Assembly (NCBI GenBank): GCA_016867255.1
Contig: VGKB01000013.1
Coordinates: 1 to 17,514 of the forward strand
Direction of reading: 5' to 3'
DNA length: 17,514 nt
Origin: Candidatus Moraniibacteriota bacterium
GTDB lineage: Bacteria; Patescibacteriota; Minisyncoccia; CAIUEV01
This document shows, one piece after another, positions 1-7,242 of the stretch. Under the pieces are notes generated by a model that was not told where the DNA came from, ran no database searches, and worked only from the letters and a program-made list of their open reading frames with translations. A program made the translations under genes and the position numbers. The stretch's first letter is position 1. Every line of letters begins with the position of its first letter.

Positions 1-2
1 AG

Positions 3-1205
3 GGGCAACCGACCTCTGATTTGCAGGATGAAAGTGGTCCCCCAAAAACTTCTCCCGTAACGGTGCCTCCTTCGGTGCAGGCGGAGGAGGACGCGGTAGT
101 CCAAGCGGTGGAGAGAGCCACTCCGGCCGTGGTGAGCGTTGTGATAACCAAAGATATGCCCAAGATCCAAAATTTCTTTGGCCCCTCCGACCCTTTCTCG
201 GGCGATCCTTTTTCCGACCAGTTCTTTGAAAGATTTTTTGGGTCGCCTTCGCCTCGGGGAGGCTTCGGCAGGCCGAGCCCCCAGCAACCAGGAGAGGGAA
301 GTGAAAAAGTGGAAATTGGCGGCGGGACGGGATTTGTTATCTCGGAGAGCGGTCTGATCGTGACCAATAAACACGTGATAGGAGATCCCCAAGCTGATTA
401 CACCGTGATTACCAACGACGGTCGGGAGTATGACGCCAAAGTGCTGGGGAGGGACCGCGTAAATGATGTAGCGGTGCTGAGGGTTGATCCCCAAAAACCC
501 AAAAAAGGCAAAGGGGTGGATAAAATGGAAACGGTGGTCTTGGGAAATTCAGGAGAAGCAAAGATTGGGCAGACGGTAATCGCAATTGGCAACGCTCTGG
601 GGGAATTTCGCAACACCGTCTCCAAAGGGATTATATCCGGCCTTAGCCGCCAGATTGTGGCGGGCGGACTTACCGGCGCGGAGCAGTTGGATCAGCTCAT
701 CCAAACCGACGCGGCGATCAATCAAGGTAATTCCGGCGGCCCGCTACTTAATCTGCGGGGTGAGGTGATTGGTATTAACGTGGCGATGGCGCAGGGAGCG
801 CAAAACATTGGATTTGCCATTCCCATTGACACGGTAAAAAATGTTATTAGCGGCGTGGAAAAGACCGGTCGAATCAGCCAGCCCTATCTGGGAGTGCGCT
901 ACCAGCCGATCAACAAATCCGTTCAGGAAAGGAATAATTTACCGTTTGATTACGGCGCCCTGGTGCTCCGAGGGCAGGATCCGACCGACCTGGCGGTAAT
1001 TCCGGGGTCGCCGGCGGACAAAGCAGGCATCGTGGAAAACGACATAATTTTAGAGGTGAACGGGACGAGGGTTGATGAGAAAAATCCGCTAGTGAAGTTA
1101 ATTGGAGGTTTTCAGGTTGGCCAAGAAATTGAACTTAAGGTCTGGCACCGGGGACAGACCGGCGCGGTGAAAACTACTCTCCAAGAAGCGCCGGGAACCA
1201 ATTGA
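3..1205 (+). CDS. HtrA/Deg-family trypsin-like serine protease with PDZ domain (5' end outside the window)
   Basis: This is a periplasmic or surface ATP-independent serine protease that degrades or refolds misfolded exported proteins. Residues are counted from a TTG at 21. The S1 fold carries the full catalytic triad: His118 in TNKHVI, Asp149 in VNDVAVL and Ser238 in the GNSGGPL loop. A Phe/Pro/Gly-rich linker at about 50-92 resembles the flexible loop of DegP/DegQ. One PDZ domain covers about 285-390, with YLGV and a GSPADKAGI carboxylate-binding region. The reading frame is open to the first base of the window, and no signal peptide or anchor helix is present. The true start, with its export signal, therefore lies upstream, and the TTG at 21 is only the first available in-window start. 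The surface-protein genes begin about 115 bp downstream. The family assignment is very secure. Whether it is DegP-, DegQ- or DegS-like cannot be decided. Confidence 0.95.
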   Translation, partial: GQPTSDLQDESGPPKTSPVTVPPSVQAEEDAVVQAVERATPAVVSVVITKDMPKIQNFFGPSDPFSGDPFSDQFFERFFGSPSPRGGFGRPSPQQPGEGSEKVEIGGGTGFVISESGLIVTNKHVIGDPQADYTVITNDGREYDAKVLGRDRVNDVAVLRVDPQKPKKGKGVDKMETVVLGNSGEAKIGQTVIAIGNALGEFRNTVSKGIISGLSRQIVAGGLTGAEQLDQLIQTDAAINQGNSGGPLLNLRGEVIGINVAMAQGAQNIGFAIPIDTVKNVISGVEKTGRISQPYLGVRYQPINKSVQERNNLPFDYGALVLRGQDPTDLAVIPGSPADKAGIVENDIILEVNGTRVDEKNPLVKLIGGFQVGQEIELKVWHRGQTGAVKTTLQEAPGTN

Positions 1206-1226
1206 TTATTAAAAACTTAAAATCGT

Positions 1227-1254
1227 TTCCTAACCGTTTTTTTCCTATTAGGAA
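1227..1254 (+). terminator. Weak hairpin after the protease gene, possible terminator
   Basis: A 7-bp A/T-rich stem (TTCCTAA at 1227-1233, TTAGGAA at 1248-1254) encloses a 14-nt loop with a T-run. An uninterrupted T-run follows only about 12 nt later. It lies between the protease stop and the next gene. The stem is short and GC-poor, so this is a tentative call. Confidence 0.2.
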
Positions 1255-1284
1255 TTGTTAAGAATAATTTTTTTGTGGTATTTT
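1255..1284 (+). promoter_or_regulatory. Possible sigma-70-like promoter for the surface-protein operon
   Basis: TTGTTA (1255-1260) and TATTTT (1279-1284) are separated by 18 bp, in an AT-rich gap 36 bp before the first operon gene. Each hexamer matches the consensus at four of six positions. AT-rich sequence yields such matches by chance, so support comes mainly from the location. Confidence 0.25.
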
Positions 1285-1319
1285 TAATAACAAACCAGAT
1301 TTTTTTCATTTGAAACAAA

Positions 1320-2852
1320 ATGACCCAAAAAAAACAAAAAAAAATTTGCTCCTTTGGGGGAAGGTTATTTCTCTTGTTGTTCTCCGGGCTTCTGTTTCCG
1401 CCCTTTTTCGCCTTAGCCGTTGAAGTGAGGTTGCCCGAGGGTTTCAGCGGCCAATATTCTGAATTTCTGAGCCGAATACCCAAAGATTTTTCTTCGGGTA
1501 ACGACAGCGAGCTTAGGCCGGCATACGCTTCTTTTCGCTTTCCTTTCTCTGTTTTTAATGTTGAGGTAAAAGGCCCGCAGAGCTACGAGCCCGGCGGTAA
1601 AATTAATTTAAAAGGCAGAATGACTTTCCAAAATAAGAGCTGGGAAAATTCTTTGAAAATTGAAGAGTTATGCAAATCCTCCTATCCGGAAAATTATTGT
1701 AGCGCTTATGAAAAGGGTGAGATTAAAGAATTTCAAAACCTGGGATTATTTATCCAAGTTTGGAGAAAAGAAAAGAACGAAGAACAAAAGAAGTACGGCG
1801 ATTTTTTGATTGACGAGTTCTACGCTTTTTCCGATATGAATATTGCAAGCGGGGAGAACAAGGAATTTGAAATTAACTGGGATATTCCCCCGGAGGCCAA
1901 AGAAGGAGAATACTATCTAACCCTTTCACTGCTAAAAGATAAAACATTTGACGTAAAAGGTTCTCCCTTAGCGGCTTTTTCTCAGGGAGAAACTTTCAGT
2001 TTTAGTGTGAAAGAGGGGAATGGAAACTTAACCGGCAACCTGGAACTTGACAAAAACAGCGCCTTGATTAACGGAATACCTTATTCTTACCGTCAAAGCG
2101 CCCTGACAATCCCCAAGGGAGAAATCACAATAGAGTTTACCCTAGTTAACGAAAGTGCCAGAGATCGGACGGCAAAAGTGAAATATGATTTATACGGTTG
2201 GTCCCAGACGAATCCGGACAATCTTCTGGAAACGAAAGAAGAGAATGTAAGTTTGTTATCGGGAAGCTCTCAGCTCGTCAGGTTTAGTTTTCAGCCGGAA
2301 GGATCCGCCAGTGTTTATAATTTAAAATTATCTGTTCTTGATGGGAGCAGTAAATCCCTTTCAAATGTTCGGTTTGTGCTGGAGGGGAAAAATCAAGGAA
2401 TTTTCAGATTTATTGACAATGCGGAAACCCCGGAAGGAAAATTCCCTTTGATTTGCGCGAGGAACGCAAGTTGGGATGGATCATTTCCCGCTTTGATAAA
2501 AATTACTCAAGGTGCTTCCGTTTGGGAAGGGAAAGCACTTCTTGAAGCTGGCGAAGACCAATGCTTTTTGGTTAAGAGCGAAAAACTGAGAGAGGAAGAA
2601 AGAAACAGTTGTAGCCCGATTGTAGCAGAAATACGCGATAAACAGGGTGGGTTAACTGACAGAAAGGAAATTAAGCGAAAATGTCCCAAGAGCCAGTCAG
2701 TTGCCGGAGAAGTTATGCAGAATTTTTCTACCGGTATGTTGAAATCAAAAATTGCGGTTCTTTTTATGACGCTGTTTTTAATTGCGGCAGTCACAATTAT
2801 TGGCGTTATAATATTTAAAAAATTCAAGAATAACAATGCTGACAAAATCTAA
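1320..2852 (+). CDS. Exported beta-rich protein with C-terminal membrane anchor, unknown function
   Basis: No family is recognised for this 510-aa protein. It starts with a Lys-rich N-region and a hydrophobic segment at about 15-34, read as a Sec signal peptide with a likely cleavage near the ALA-VEV region. A transmembrane helix at about 475-498 is followed by a short Lys-rich tail, giving type I topology with a large external part. The body alternates beta-strand-like segments and contains phrases typical of Ig-like folds, such as EGEYYLTLSLL and a Pro/Gly-rich turn before it. Five Cys lie between about 110 and 455. The ATG at 1320 has no Shine-Dalgarno sequence. The stop overlaps the next start by 17 bp, so the two are probably co-translated. 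The gene is AT-rich (about 35-47% G+C in sampled lines), unlike the protease before it. A role in surface adhesion or pilus-associated display is inferred from context only. Confidence 0.8.
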   Translation: MTQKKQKKICSFGGRLFLLLFSGLLFPPFFALAVEVRLPEGFSGQYSEFLSRIPKDFSSGNDSELRPAYASFRFPFSVFNVEVKGPQSYEPGGKINLKGRMTFQNKSWENSLKIEELCKSSYPENYCSAYEKGEIKEFQNLGLFIQVWRKEKNEEQKKYGDFLIDEFYAFSDMNIASGENKEFEINWDIPPEAKEGEYYLTLSLLKDKTFDVKGSPLAAFSQGETFSFSVKEGNGNLTGNLELDKNSALINGIPYSYRQSALTIPKGEITIEFTLVNESARDRTAKVKYDLYGWSQTNPDNLLETKEENVSLLSGSSQLVRFSFQPEGSASVYNLKLSVLDGSSKSLSNVRFVLEGKNQGIFRFIDNAETPEGKFPLICARNASWDGSFPALIKITQGASVWEGKALLEAGEDQCFLVKSEKLREEERNSCSPIVAEIRDKQGGLTDRKEIKRKCPKSQSVAGEVMQNFSTGMLKSKIAVLFMTLFLIAAVTIIGVIIFKKFKNNNADKI

Positions 2853-4683
2853 ACAGATTAAGTTTAAAAAAGCGGGAGTGAAAGTTGGAGTTTTACCGCT
2901 GGCATTAATTATTTTTCTCTGGGGCAATCAATTTACTCTGGCCGCTGACACTGACGCTATTCAAAATATCGCCGGAGAAGTTTCAACAACCGGCAGCTAT
3001 AATGTGAACCTTGGTGGAGGCAAGACGGCCACGGTCAGAACTAGAGGATCAGATGGAATGAAAAAGACCTGGCAAATTTCTGACGGGATGCTGGTCTATC
3101 CCTATTACGGTGAAGGTTCTATGAATTTATCCTACAACCTAAAGCTGTTTGACGAGCAAGGAAATTTTAACCAGGCGGAAGTAACGGGCGCTCTTTTTGA
3201 TACTATGAGAAAGTATGAGATCAACTACGAAAGATTATGTTTTGGGGATAATGACGCCTGCAAAAATGAAAGTTGGGATTATGTTTATGTCACTCCCGAT
3301 CAGTCTATCGTTTCTTGTGGTTTTGAATGCAGCCATTTAAACAAATATATTTACAACTTTCGCTATGAAGTTAAAAATAGTTCAGGAAGCTGGGAATTAG
3401 CTGATTCAAGTAATATAAACAAGTGTCAGGAAACCAGAGTTGTTTTCTCTCCCCAAGCGGAATGGTTTGGAAAACTTGATCATCGTTGCTTAGTAAACGG
3501 CGGGCCTTTGTTGTTCACCGTTGATCTTAGCTCTCCTCCCACCTCTCTTTTGACTTGCGCTGATTCAAATTCCTGCTTCAGCCAAGTTCTTGAATATCCA
3601 TTAACAAACTTGACTTTCGGCAAGGGAGTTCAAAAAATTCCAGAGAACTTTGTTAGCAATACCCAAAATTCTCTTATTAGCTCAAACCCTTATGCGAGAT
3701 GCCAAGGGGGAATATGCGCTGGCTATGCGCACGGAGAGTATATCTTTAGCACGAAGGCAGACGCAAGCTCCTATATAGGTCAATGCCGCGGGAAAAGCCA
3801 AGAGGAAACAATTAATGACCAAAAAATTACTTCGCCGGAAGTTTCCATTGTTACAAACGAGGTGCCAATCTCCCAAGTAAGCAATAGCTTCCGTGTCCAG
3901 ATCATAAACCGGCCGCCACTGGTGAATGTTAGCTTCGCGAAAAATCCCGTAGCGGTTAATGAGGAAGTGGAAGTAATCTGCGATATTTCCGATCCCGATG
4001 TGTGTTCTGACAAAATTGCCAAGATTAAGTGGGCCTGCGTGGACGCGAGCGGCGGTTCGGATAATTGCTATCTTGAATCTTCCAGTAGTGGAGGGCTCCT
4101 TCGCGGATCGGCTATCCAGGAGATTATTTCTTCCAATCAATCTAACCCTTTTCAAGCCAAAGTAAAAATGAAGGCGAGCGCTCCCGGCGCCTACGCGGTA
4201 ACCTGCGAGGCGTGGGACAATGATCCAGTAAAGCCGCTTAGCGGTGTAAATGTCGCCAGCGTAGCGGTAACGGAAAGCGGTGCTGACGGCGACAGCGGAT
4301 ATATCCCCGCCCGTTTCAAGAACTGTTTTCTTTTCGGGGAAGGACGAAAAGACGAAGCAAACATCTGCCCGGGCAGGAGCAACGAAGTCGTCTTGGAGGC
4401 CGTTTATTCCGGAATGACACCCGTTTCTTACGATTGGAAGTGCGGGGACGGGACAGGAGCGAAAAGCACCTCCAAGCCCCGCGCAACTTGCGTTTATCCG
4501 CTCTTGTCTTCAGGGGAAAAACACTATCTTCCCTCCCTTACCATTAATTATGACGGTGGCAAAGAATCCTGCACCACGGTGCTCCGCGTTAACTCCTACA
4601 GCGACTGCGGCGTGATTGACGAAAGAACGGAGCAGAACACCAGCGGAAACGATAACAAAAACGACCAGGTGAGGTTCCGGTAG
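2836..4683 (+). CDS. Secreted Cys-rich protein with C-terminal PKD/Ig-like domains
   Basis: This 615-aa exported protein has a Lys-rich start, a hydrophobic signal segment at about 18-37 and a likely cleavage after LAA. The N-terminal two thirds match no family I know but contain many cysteines, often in close pairs (for example CGFEC near 156-160), suggesting disulfides. The C-terminal part has two PKD/Ig-like modules. One is at about 355-480 (PVAVNEEVEVICDISDPDV, then YAVTCEAWDND). The other is at about 505-590 (SYDWKCGDG, then YLPSLTINYDGG). No C-terminal anchor or sorting motif is seen. Base composition changes sharply near 3900, from about 33% G+C in the N-terminal coding part to about 57-63% in the PKD part. 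This suggests a composite gene. It overlaps the preceding gene by 17 bp. A surface adhesin role, perhaps pilus-linked, is inferred. Confidence 0.8.
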   Translation: MLTKSKQIKFKKAGVKVGVLPLALIIFLWGNQFTLAADTDAIQNIAGEVSTTGSYNVNLGGGKTATVRTRGSDGMKKTWQISDGMLVYPYYGEGSMNLSYNLKLFDEQGNFNQAEVTGALFDTMRKYEINYERLCFGDNDACKNESWDYVYVTPDQSIVSCGFECSHLNKYIYNFRYEVKNSSGSWELADSSNINKCQETRVVFSPQAEWFGKLDHRCLVNGGPLLFTVDLSSPPTSLLTCADSNSCFSQVLEYPLTNLTFGKGVQKIPENFVSNTQNSLISSNPYARCQGGICAGYAHGEYIFSTKADASSYIGQCRGKSQEETINDQKITSPEVSIVTNEVPISQVSNSFRVQIINRPPLVNVSFAKNPVAVNEEVEVICDISDPDVCSDKIAKIKWACVDASGGSDNCYLESSSSGGLLRGSAIQEIISSNQSNPFQAKVKMKASAPGAYAVTCEAWDNDPVKPLSGVNVASVAVTESGADGDSGYIPARFKNCFLFGEGRKDEANICPGRSNEVVLEAVYSGMTPVSYDWKCGDGTGAKSTSKPRATCVYPLLSSGEKHYLPSLTINYDGGKESCTTVLRVNSYSDCGVIDERTEQNTSGNDNKNDQVRFR

Positions 4684-4704
4684 GAAGGATAACTTGAAAT
4701 TTGA

Positions 4705-4725
4705 AATTTGAATTGAGTTCAAATT
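4705..4725 (+). other. A/T-rich hairpin in the gap before the first pilin gene
   Basis: A perfect 8-bp stem (AATTTGAA at 4705-4712, TTCAAATT at 4718-4725) has a TTGAG loop and is preceded by a GAAATTT tandem. A long T-run follows about 13 nt later (4739-4750). It could act as a weak terminator or attenuator between 4683 and the pilin gene, but the stem contains no G/C-rich clamp. Confidence 0.3.
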
Positions 4726-4765
4726 GGCTAAATTTTCTAATTTTTTTTTTGCTTTATAAAAAATA

Positions 4766-5359
4766 TTGATTGGAAATTCTAAACCCCAGATAAATAAAAA
4801 GAATTATTATGGCAAAGGGCTGACGCTGGTGGGTGTCTTGGTGGGCATCACGATTCTTTCCATTGCCCTTGCGGCTGAGATCCGGCTCTTGGGGGACACG
4901 ATGAGGCGGGAGACGGAGCTCCGCAATATCATTATTGCCACTAATTTGGCGCGCGAAGGAGTGGAAATCGCCTTTGCTTGGCGGGCGAATATGGGTTGGG
5001 ACGAACTGAAGGAAAATTATAAATCGTCGGTCCTTTGCGCTGACATAGCCAATTTGGAAAAAGACGGGATTATGGCCGGCTCAGACTGTGAAAGCGATAA
5101 TAAGCTCCAGTACGGGGTCTATAAGAAAGGCGGCAATGAAACGCAGGCCTATCTTTATGAAGGGGAAGATTTGCCTCCGTATCTTGACGACTACACTTTT
5201 CCCGCTTATTGGCGGGTAATTAAAGTGGAAAACTGCACCGACGGCTCCAGTGATGAAGACTGCCTCAAGCTTTACTCTAAAGTATGGTGGGATGCCGGGC
5301 AGAAGGACGATAAATACGTGGAGTTAGATAAGAATATTTATAATTGGTATGTGCCATAA
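4766..5359 (+). CDS. Type IV pilin-like (minor pseudopilin) protein lacking Glu5
   Basis: This 197-aa protein carries a class III (prepilin) signal: a basic leader ending in GKG, then LTLVG and a hydrophobic stretch to about residue 40. Cleavage after Gly18 by a prepilin peptidase would give a mature N-terminus of LTLVG. The Glu normally at mature position 5 is Gly. Glu5 helps align pilin subunits, and minor pilins that cap a filament often lack it. LAREGVEIAF after the helix is typical of minor pilins. The globular part has Cys residues in CTDGSSDEDC. The start is TTG at 4766, because an in-frame TAA lies at 4757 and no ATG precedes the helix. It is followed by two further pilin-like genes. 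Prepilin nature is well supported. The position in a pilus is inferred. Confidence 0.75.
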   Translation: MIGNSKPQINKKNYYGKGLTLVGVLVGITILSIALAAEIRLLGDTMRRETELRNIIIATNLAREGVEIAFAWRANMGWDELKENYKSSVLCADIANLEKDGIMAGSDCESDNKLQYGVYKKGGNETQAYLYEGEDLPPYLDDYTFPAYWRVIKVENCTDGSSDEDCLKLYSKVWWDAGQKDDKYVELDKNIYNWYVP

Positions 5360-5435
5360 AAAAGGGCAAAGTACAAAGAACAAAGTACAAAACAAAAGCA
5401 GAAAGTATAAAGCTTGCCTTGAGCAATGTCGCGGG

Positions 5436-5996
5436 GTGCGAGACAATTGGAAATCGTTTACTCTCATTGAAGTTATTGTGGTGATTGGGGTGTTGAGTTT
5501 GGTGACCGGCGGATTGCTCCTTAGTATGCGGGGAATTATTAACGGCGAGGTCTTGCTTAAAAAAATGCAGCAGGTGGAGGAAGAAAGCCGCTTTATCTTG
5601 GATGTTTTCGCTCTGGACGCCGGCTACAGTGAGGTGGATACTGAAAGCTGGCTTTCGGCGCAGGAATATTCGTTCAACAATACCTTGACTTTCAATTTTG
5701 CGGAGAAGAAATCCGACATAGAGCAGTTGAACGACAGGGCGAGCGCGGTCTATTCCTACGAAGGCGATTCTTTGGTGCGTAAGTATACCAACACGGCCGG
5801 CAGCGTCTTTCTTGTCAACTTGAATAACACGCCGCTTTTCCAAAACCCGGGGTTTTTGATTCAGAAAGTAACCACTCCCGACGGGGGAGAGAATTTCTTG
5901 GTAACGGCGTCGCTAATTTTTGATGTTAAGGTCGGGGAAAATCACACCCTGGTGCCGGTGGAAACTTCGGTGATGTCAAGGACTTTTGAATTTTAG
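5436..5996 (+). CDS. Type IV pilin-like protein (prepilin-type N-terminal methylation motif)
   Basis: The N-terminal motif S-FTLIEVIVVIG followed by a hydrophobic helix is the classic type IV prepilin/pseudopilin signature, with Glu5 and Phe1 intact. The residue before the cleavage site is Ser rather than the usual Gly. I chose GTG at 5436 because it leaves a 7-residue leader (VRDNWKS), normal for class III signals. An upstream ATG at 5349 would overlap the previous gene by 11 bp. It would also add 29 residues encoded by AAAGTACAAAG-type repeat sequence that looks non-coding, but it remains possible. The mature globular domain is about 150 aa and ends in a beta-rich segment. It is probably a minor pilin of the same filament as its neighbours. 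Confidence 0.8.
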   Translation: MRDNWKSFTLIEVIVVIGVLSLVTGGLLLSMRGIINGEVLLKKMQQVEEESRFILDVFALDAGYSEVDTESWLSAQEYSFNNTLTFNFAEKKSDIEQLNDRASAVYSYEGDSLVRKYTNTAGSVFLVNLNNTPLFQNPGFLIQKVTTPDGGENFLVTASLIFDVKVGENHTLVPVETSVMSRTFEF

Positions 5997-6011
5997 AAGG
6001 GCTAGCTCCTG

Positions 6012-6055
6012 GTTCCCAGTACTTAGCATTGTACTTAGTACTGGTAACTGGGAAC
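6012..6055. repeat. Palindromic AGTAC-type intergenic repeat upstream of the PilX-like gene
   Basis: Nested inverted repeats occupy the gap between two pilin genes. GTTCCCAGT (6012-6020) pairs with ACTGGGAAC (6047-6055), and CCAGTAC (6016-6022) pairs with GTACTGG (6038-6044). Related AGTACTGGGAAC sequence recurs in the opposite orientation near 7205, on the other side of the PilX-like gene. Confidence 0.6.
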
Positions 6056-6077
6056 TTAGTACTAACTTACAAACTTT

Positions 6078-7121
6078 ATGAACTTTATAAACTTCCGCCC
6101 AAACTGCCGCAAGCGGCGGGGCGACGCGGTTATCTTACTGTCGGTTCTGGTTTCGGGGCTGGTAATCTTAGTGAGCGCCATTGCCGCCCAAAACCTCAAG
6201 AAATCCGCCCGGATCCAGGGGGTGCAGAAAAGGTCGCTTATAAGCACTTATAAAGCGGAAAGCGGCATTGAGTACGGCCTTTTGGTCGCTAAAAACAGTC
6301 TTTCCAGCTTAAACCAAAACGCCAACGGGCAGTTCCAGATTAATGTCTGGAAGAGAAATCCCGCGACCAATAACTTTGATAATGTCAATACCAACGCGGC
6401 GGCGGTGTCGCTGGCCGTCCAGACGCCCAAAGACAGCATCGTGCTGTCAAGCAAAAACGAAACGGCCGGTGGCGAAGAAGAAACCAAAAAGGTGCTTATT
6501 TCCAATGTGCCCAATAGTTTTCCCAACCAGGCAGTTCTTTGGAACAATATGAAGGGCTGTGAGGATTTAAGCCGTTGTCCGGCGGACGATCCGGAGACTG
6601 GCAACGAAAAGATTTCCTATCAGCTGGCGGTGCCGCTATCGGTTTTTGACACCGAAGGGATAAGCAATCCCCAGTATCGTTTGGTATTTAGGTGCCAAGG
6701 GACGGTTAATTGCCGGATGGGAACTATGGTTGGAGGATATTTGGAGAAAAAAATCAAGCTGAAGTATTCGGGGTCAAGCGCTGCCTGCGACTTTTCCCAG
6801 TGCGCTTTTTCCTGCGAGTCGGAAGCCGTGAAAGAGCTTTCCCTGCGTTATTATTCAGACGCGGTTGCCGGAATGGACATCCCTAAAACTATTTCCACGG
6901 AGTGGTTTACTTTAGATGCCATCTTGAGCCAAAAATCCGTGGTGGTGGAGTTTGACGTGGAGGAAGCCAGCAAAGGAGTGGAGGAAATCAAACTTCCCAG
7001 TTCGATTACCCAGTTTGACGGCAGCATCAAGATTTGCAAGAAAAAGGGCAGCGACACGTATAAAGACTACACGGACCGCCGCGCCGGGCTGGTGAAAGTG
7101 GTAGTGCGGAAAGGAAGGTAA
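6078..7121 (+). CDS. PilX/GspK-like minor pilin
   Basis: This 347-aa protein has a short basic leader (RKRRG) and then a hydrophobic helix at about 16-37, giving a class III signal cleaved after Gly15. The motif AESGIEYGL at about 60-68 is characteristic of PilX-type minor pilins, whose helices also lack Glu5. The mature protein begins with Asp, and position 5 is Leu. The large globular region has a cysteine cluster near 232-245 (CDFSQCAFSC) likely to form disulfides, plus a Cys pair near 155-165. Large pilins without Glu5 often sit at filament tips, but that position is inferred here. ATG at 6078 has no Shine-Dalgarno sequence. The gene is flanked on both sides by related AGTAC-type repeats. 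Confidence 0.8.
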   Translation: MNFINFRPNCRKRRGDAVILLSVLVSGLVILVSAIAAQNLKKSARIQGVQKRSLISTYKAESGIEYGLLVAKNSLSSLNQNANGQFQINVWKRNPATNNFDNVNTNAAAVSLAVQTPKDSIVLSSKNETAGGEEETKKVLISNVPNSFPNQAVLWNNMKGCEDLSRCPADDPETGNEKISYQLAVPLSVFDTEGISNPQYRLVFRCQGTVNCRMGTMVGGYLEKKIKLKYSGSSAACDFSQCAFSCESEAVKELSLRYYSDAVAGMDIPKTISTEWFTLDAILSQKSVVVEFDVEEASKGVEEIKLPSSITQFDGSIKICKKKGSDTYKDYTDRRAGLVKVVVRKGR

Positions 7122-7230
7122 GTAATAAGTAAGTACTAAGTACTAAGTACAAAGTACAAGGCATGCCCCGTGCCTTAATGCGGGGTACAAAGTACCGGAA
7201 GCTTAGTACTGGGAACTGAGAACTTAGTTA
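7122..7230. repeat. AGTAC-type intergenic repeat cluster with nested hairpins
   Basis: The gap between the PilX-like gene and the W/G-repeat gene is filled with AAGTACTAAGTAC-type tandem copies (about 7131-7157). Next come two mutually exclusive hairpins. AAGGCA (7158-7163) pairs with TGCCTT (7171-7176). Alternatively, CCCCG (7166-7170) pairs with CGGGG (7181-7185). Then comes CTTAGTACTGGGAACT (from 7202), which is the reverse-complement relative of the repeat at 6012. The overlapping stems could act as a switch-like terminator, but no T-run follows. Confidence 0.55.
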
Positions 7231-7242
7231 AAAACATAAAAC

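Noticed and set aside
5349..5435. ATG at 5349 as start of the second pilin
   Set aside because: The added 29 residues come from AAAGTACAAAG-type repeat sequence, and GTG at 5436 gives a normal 7-residue leader; not fully excluded.
5277..5843. 188-codon minus-strand frame across two pilin genes
   Set aside because: It is antisense to recognisable prepilin motifs and overlaps repeat sequence.
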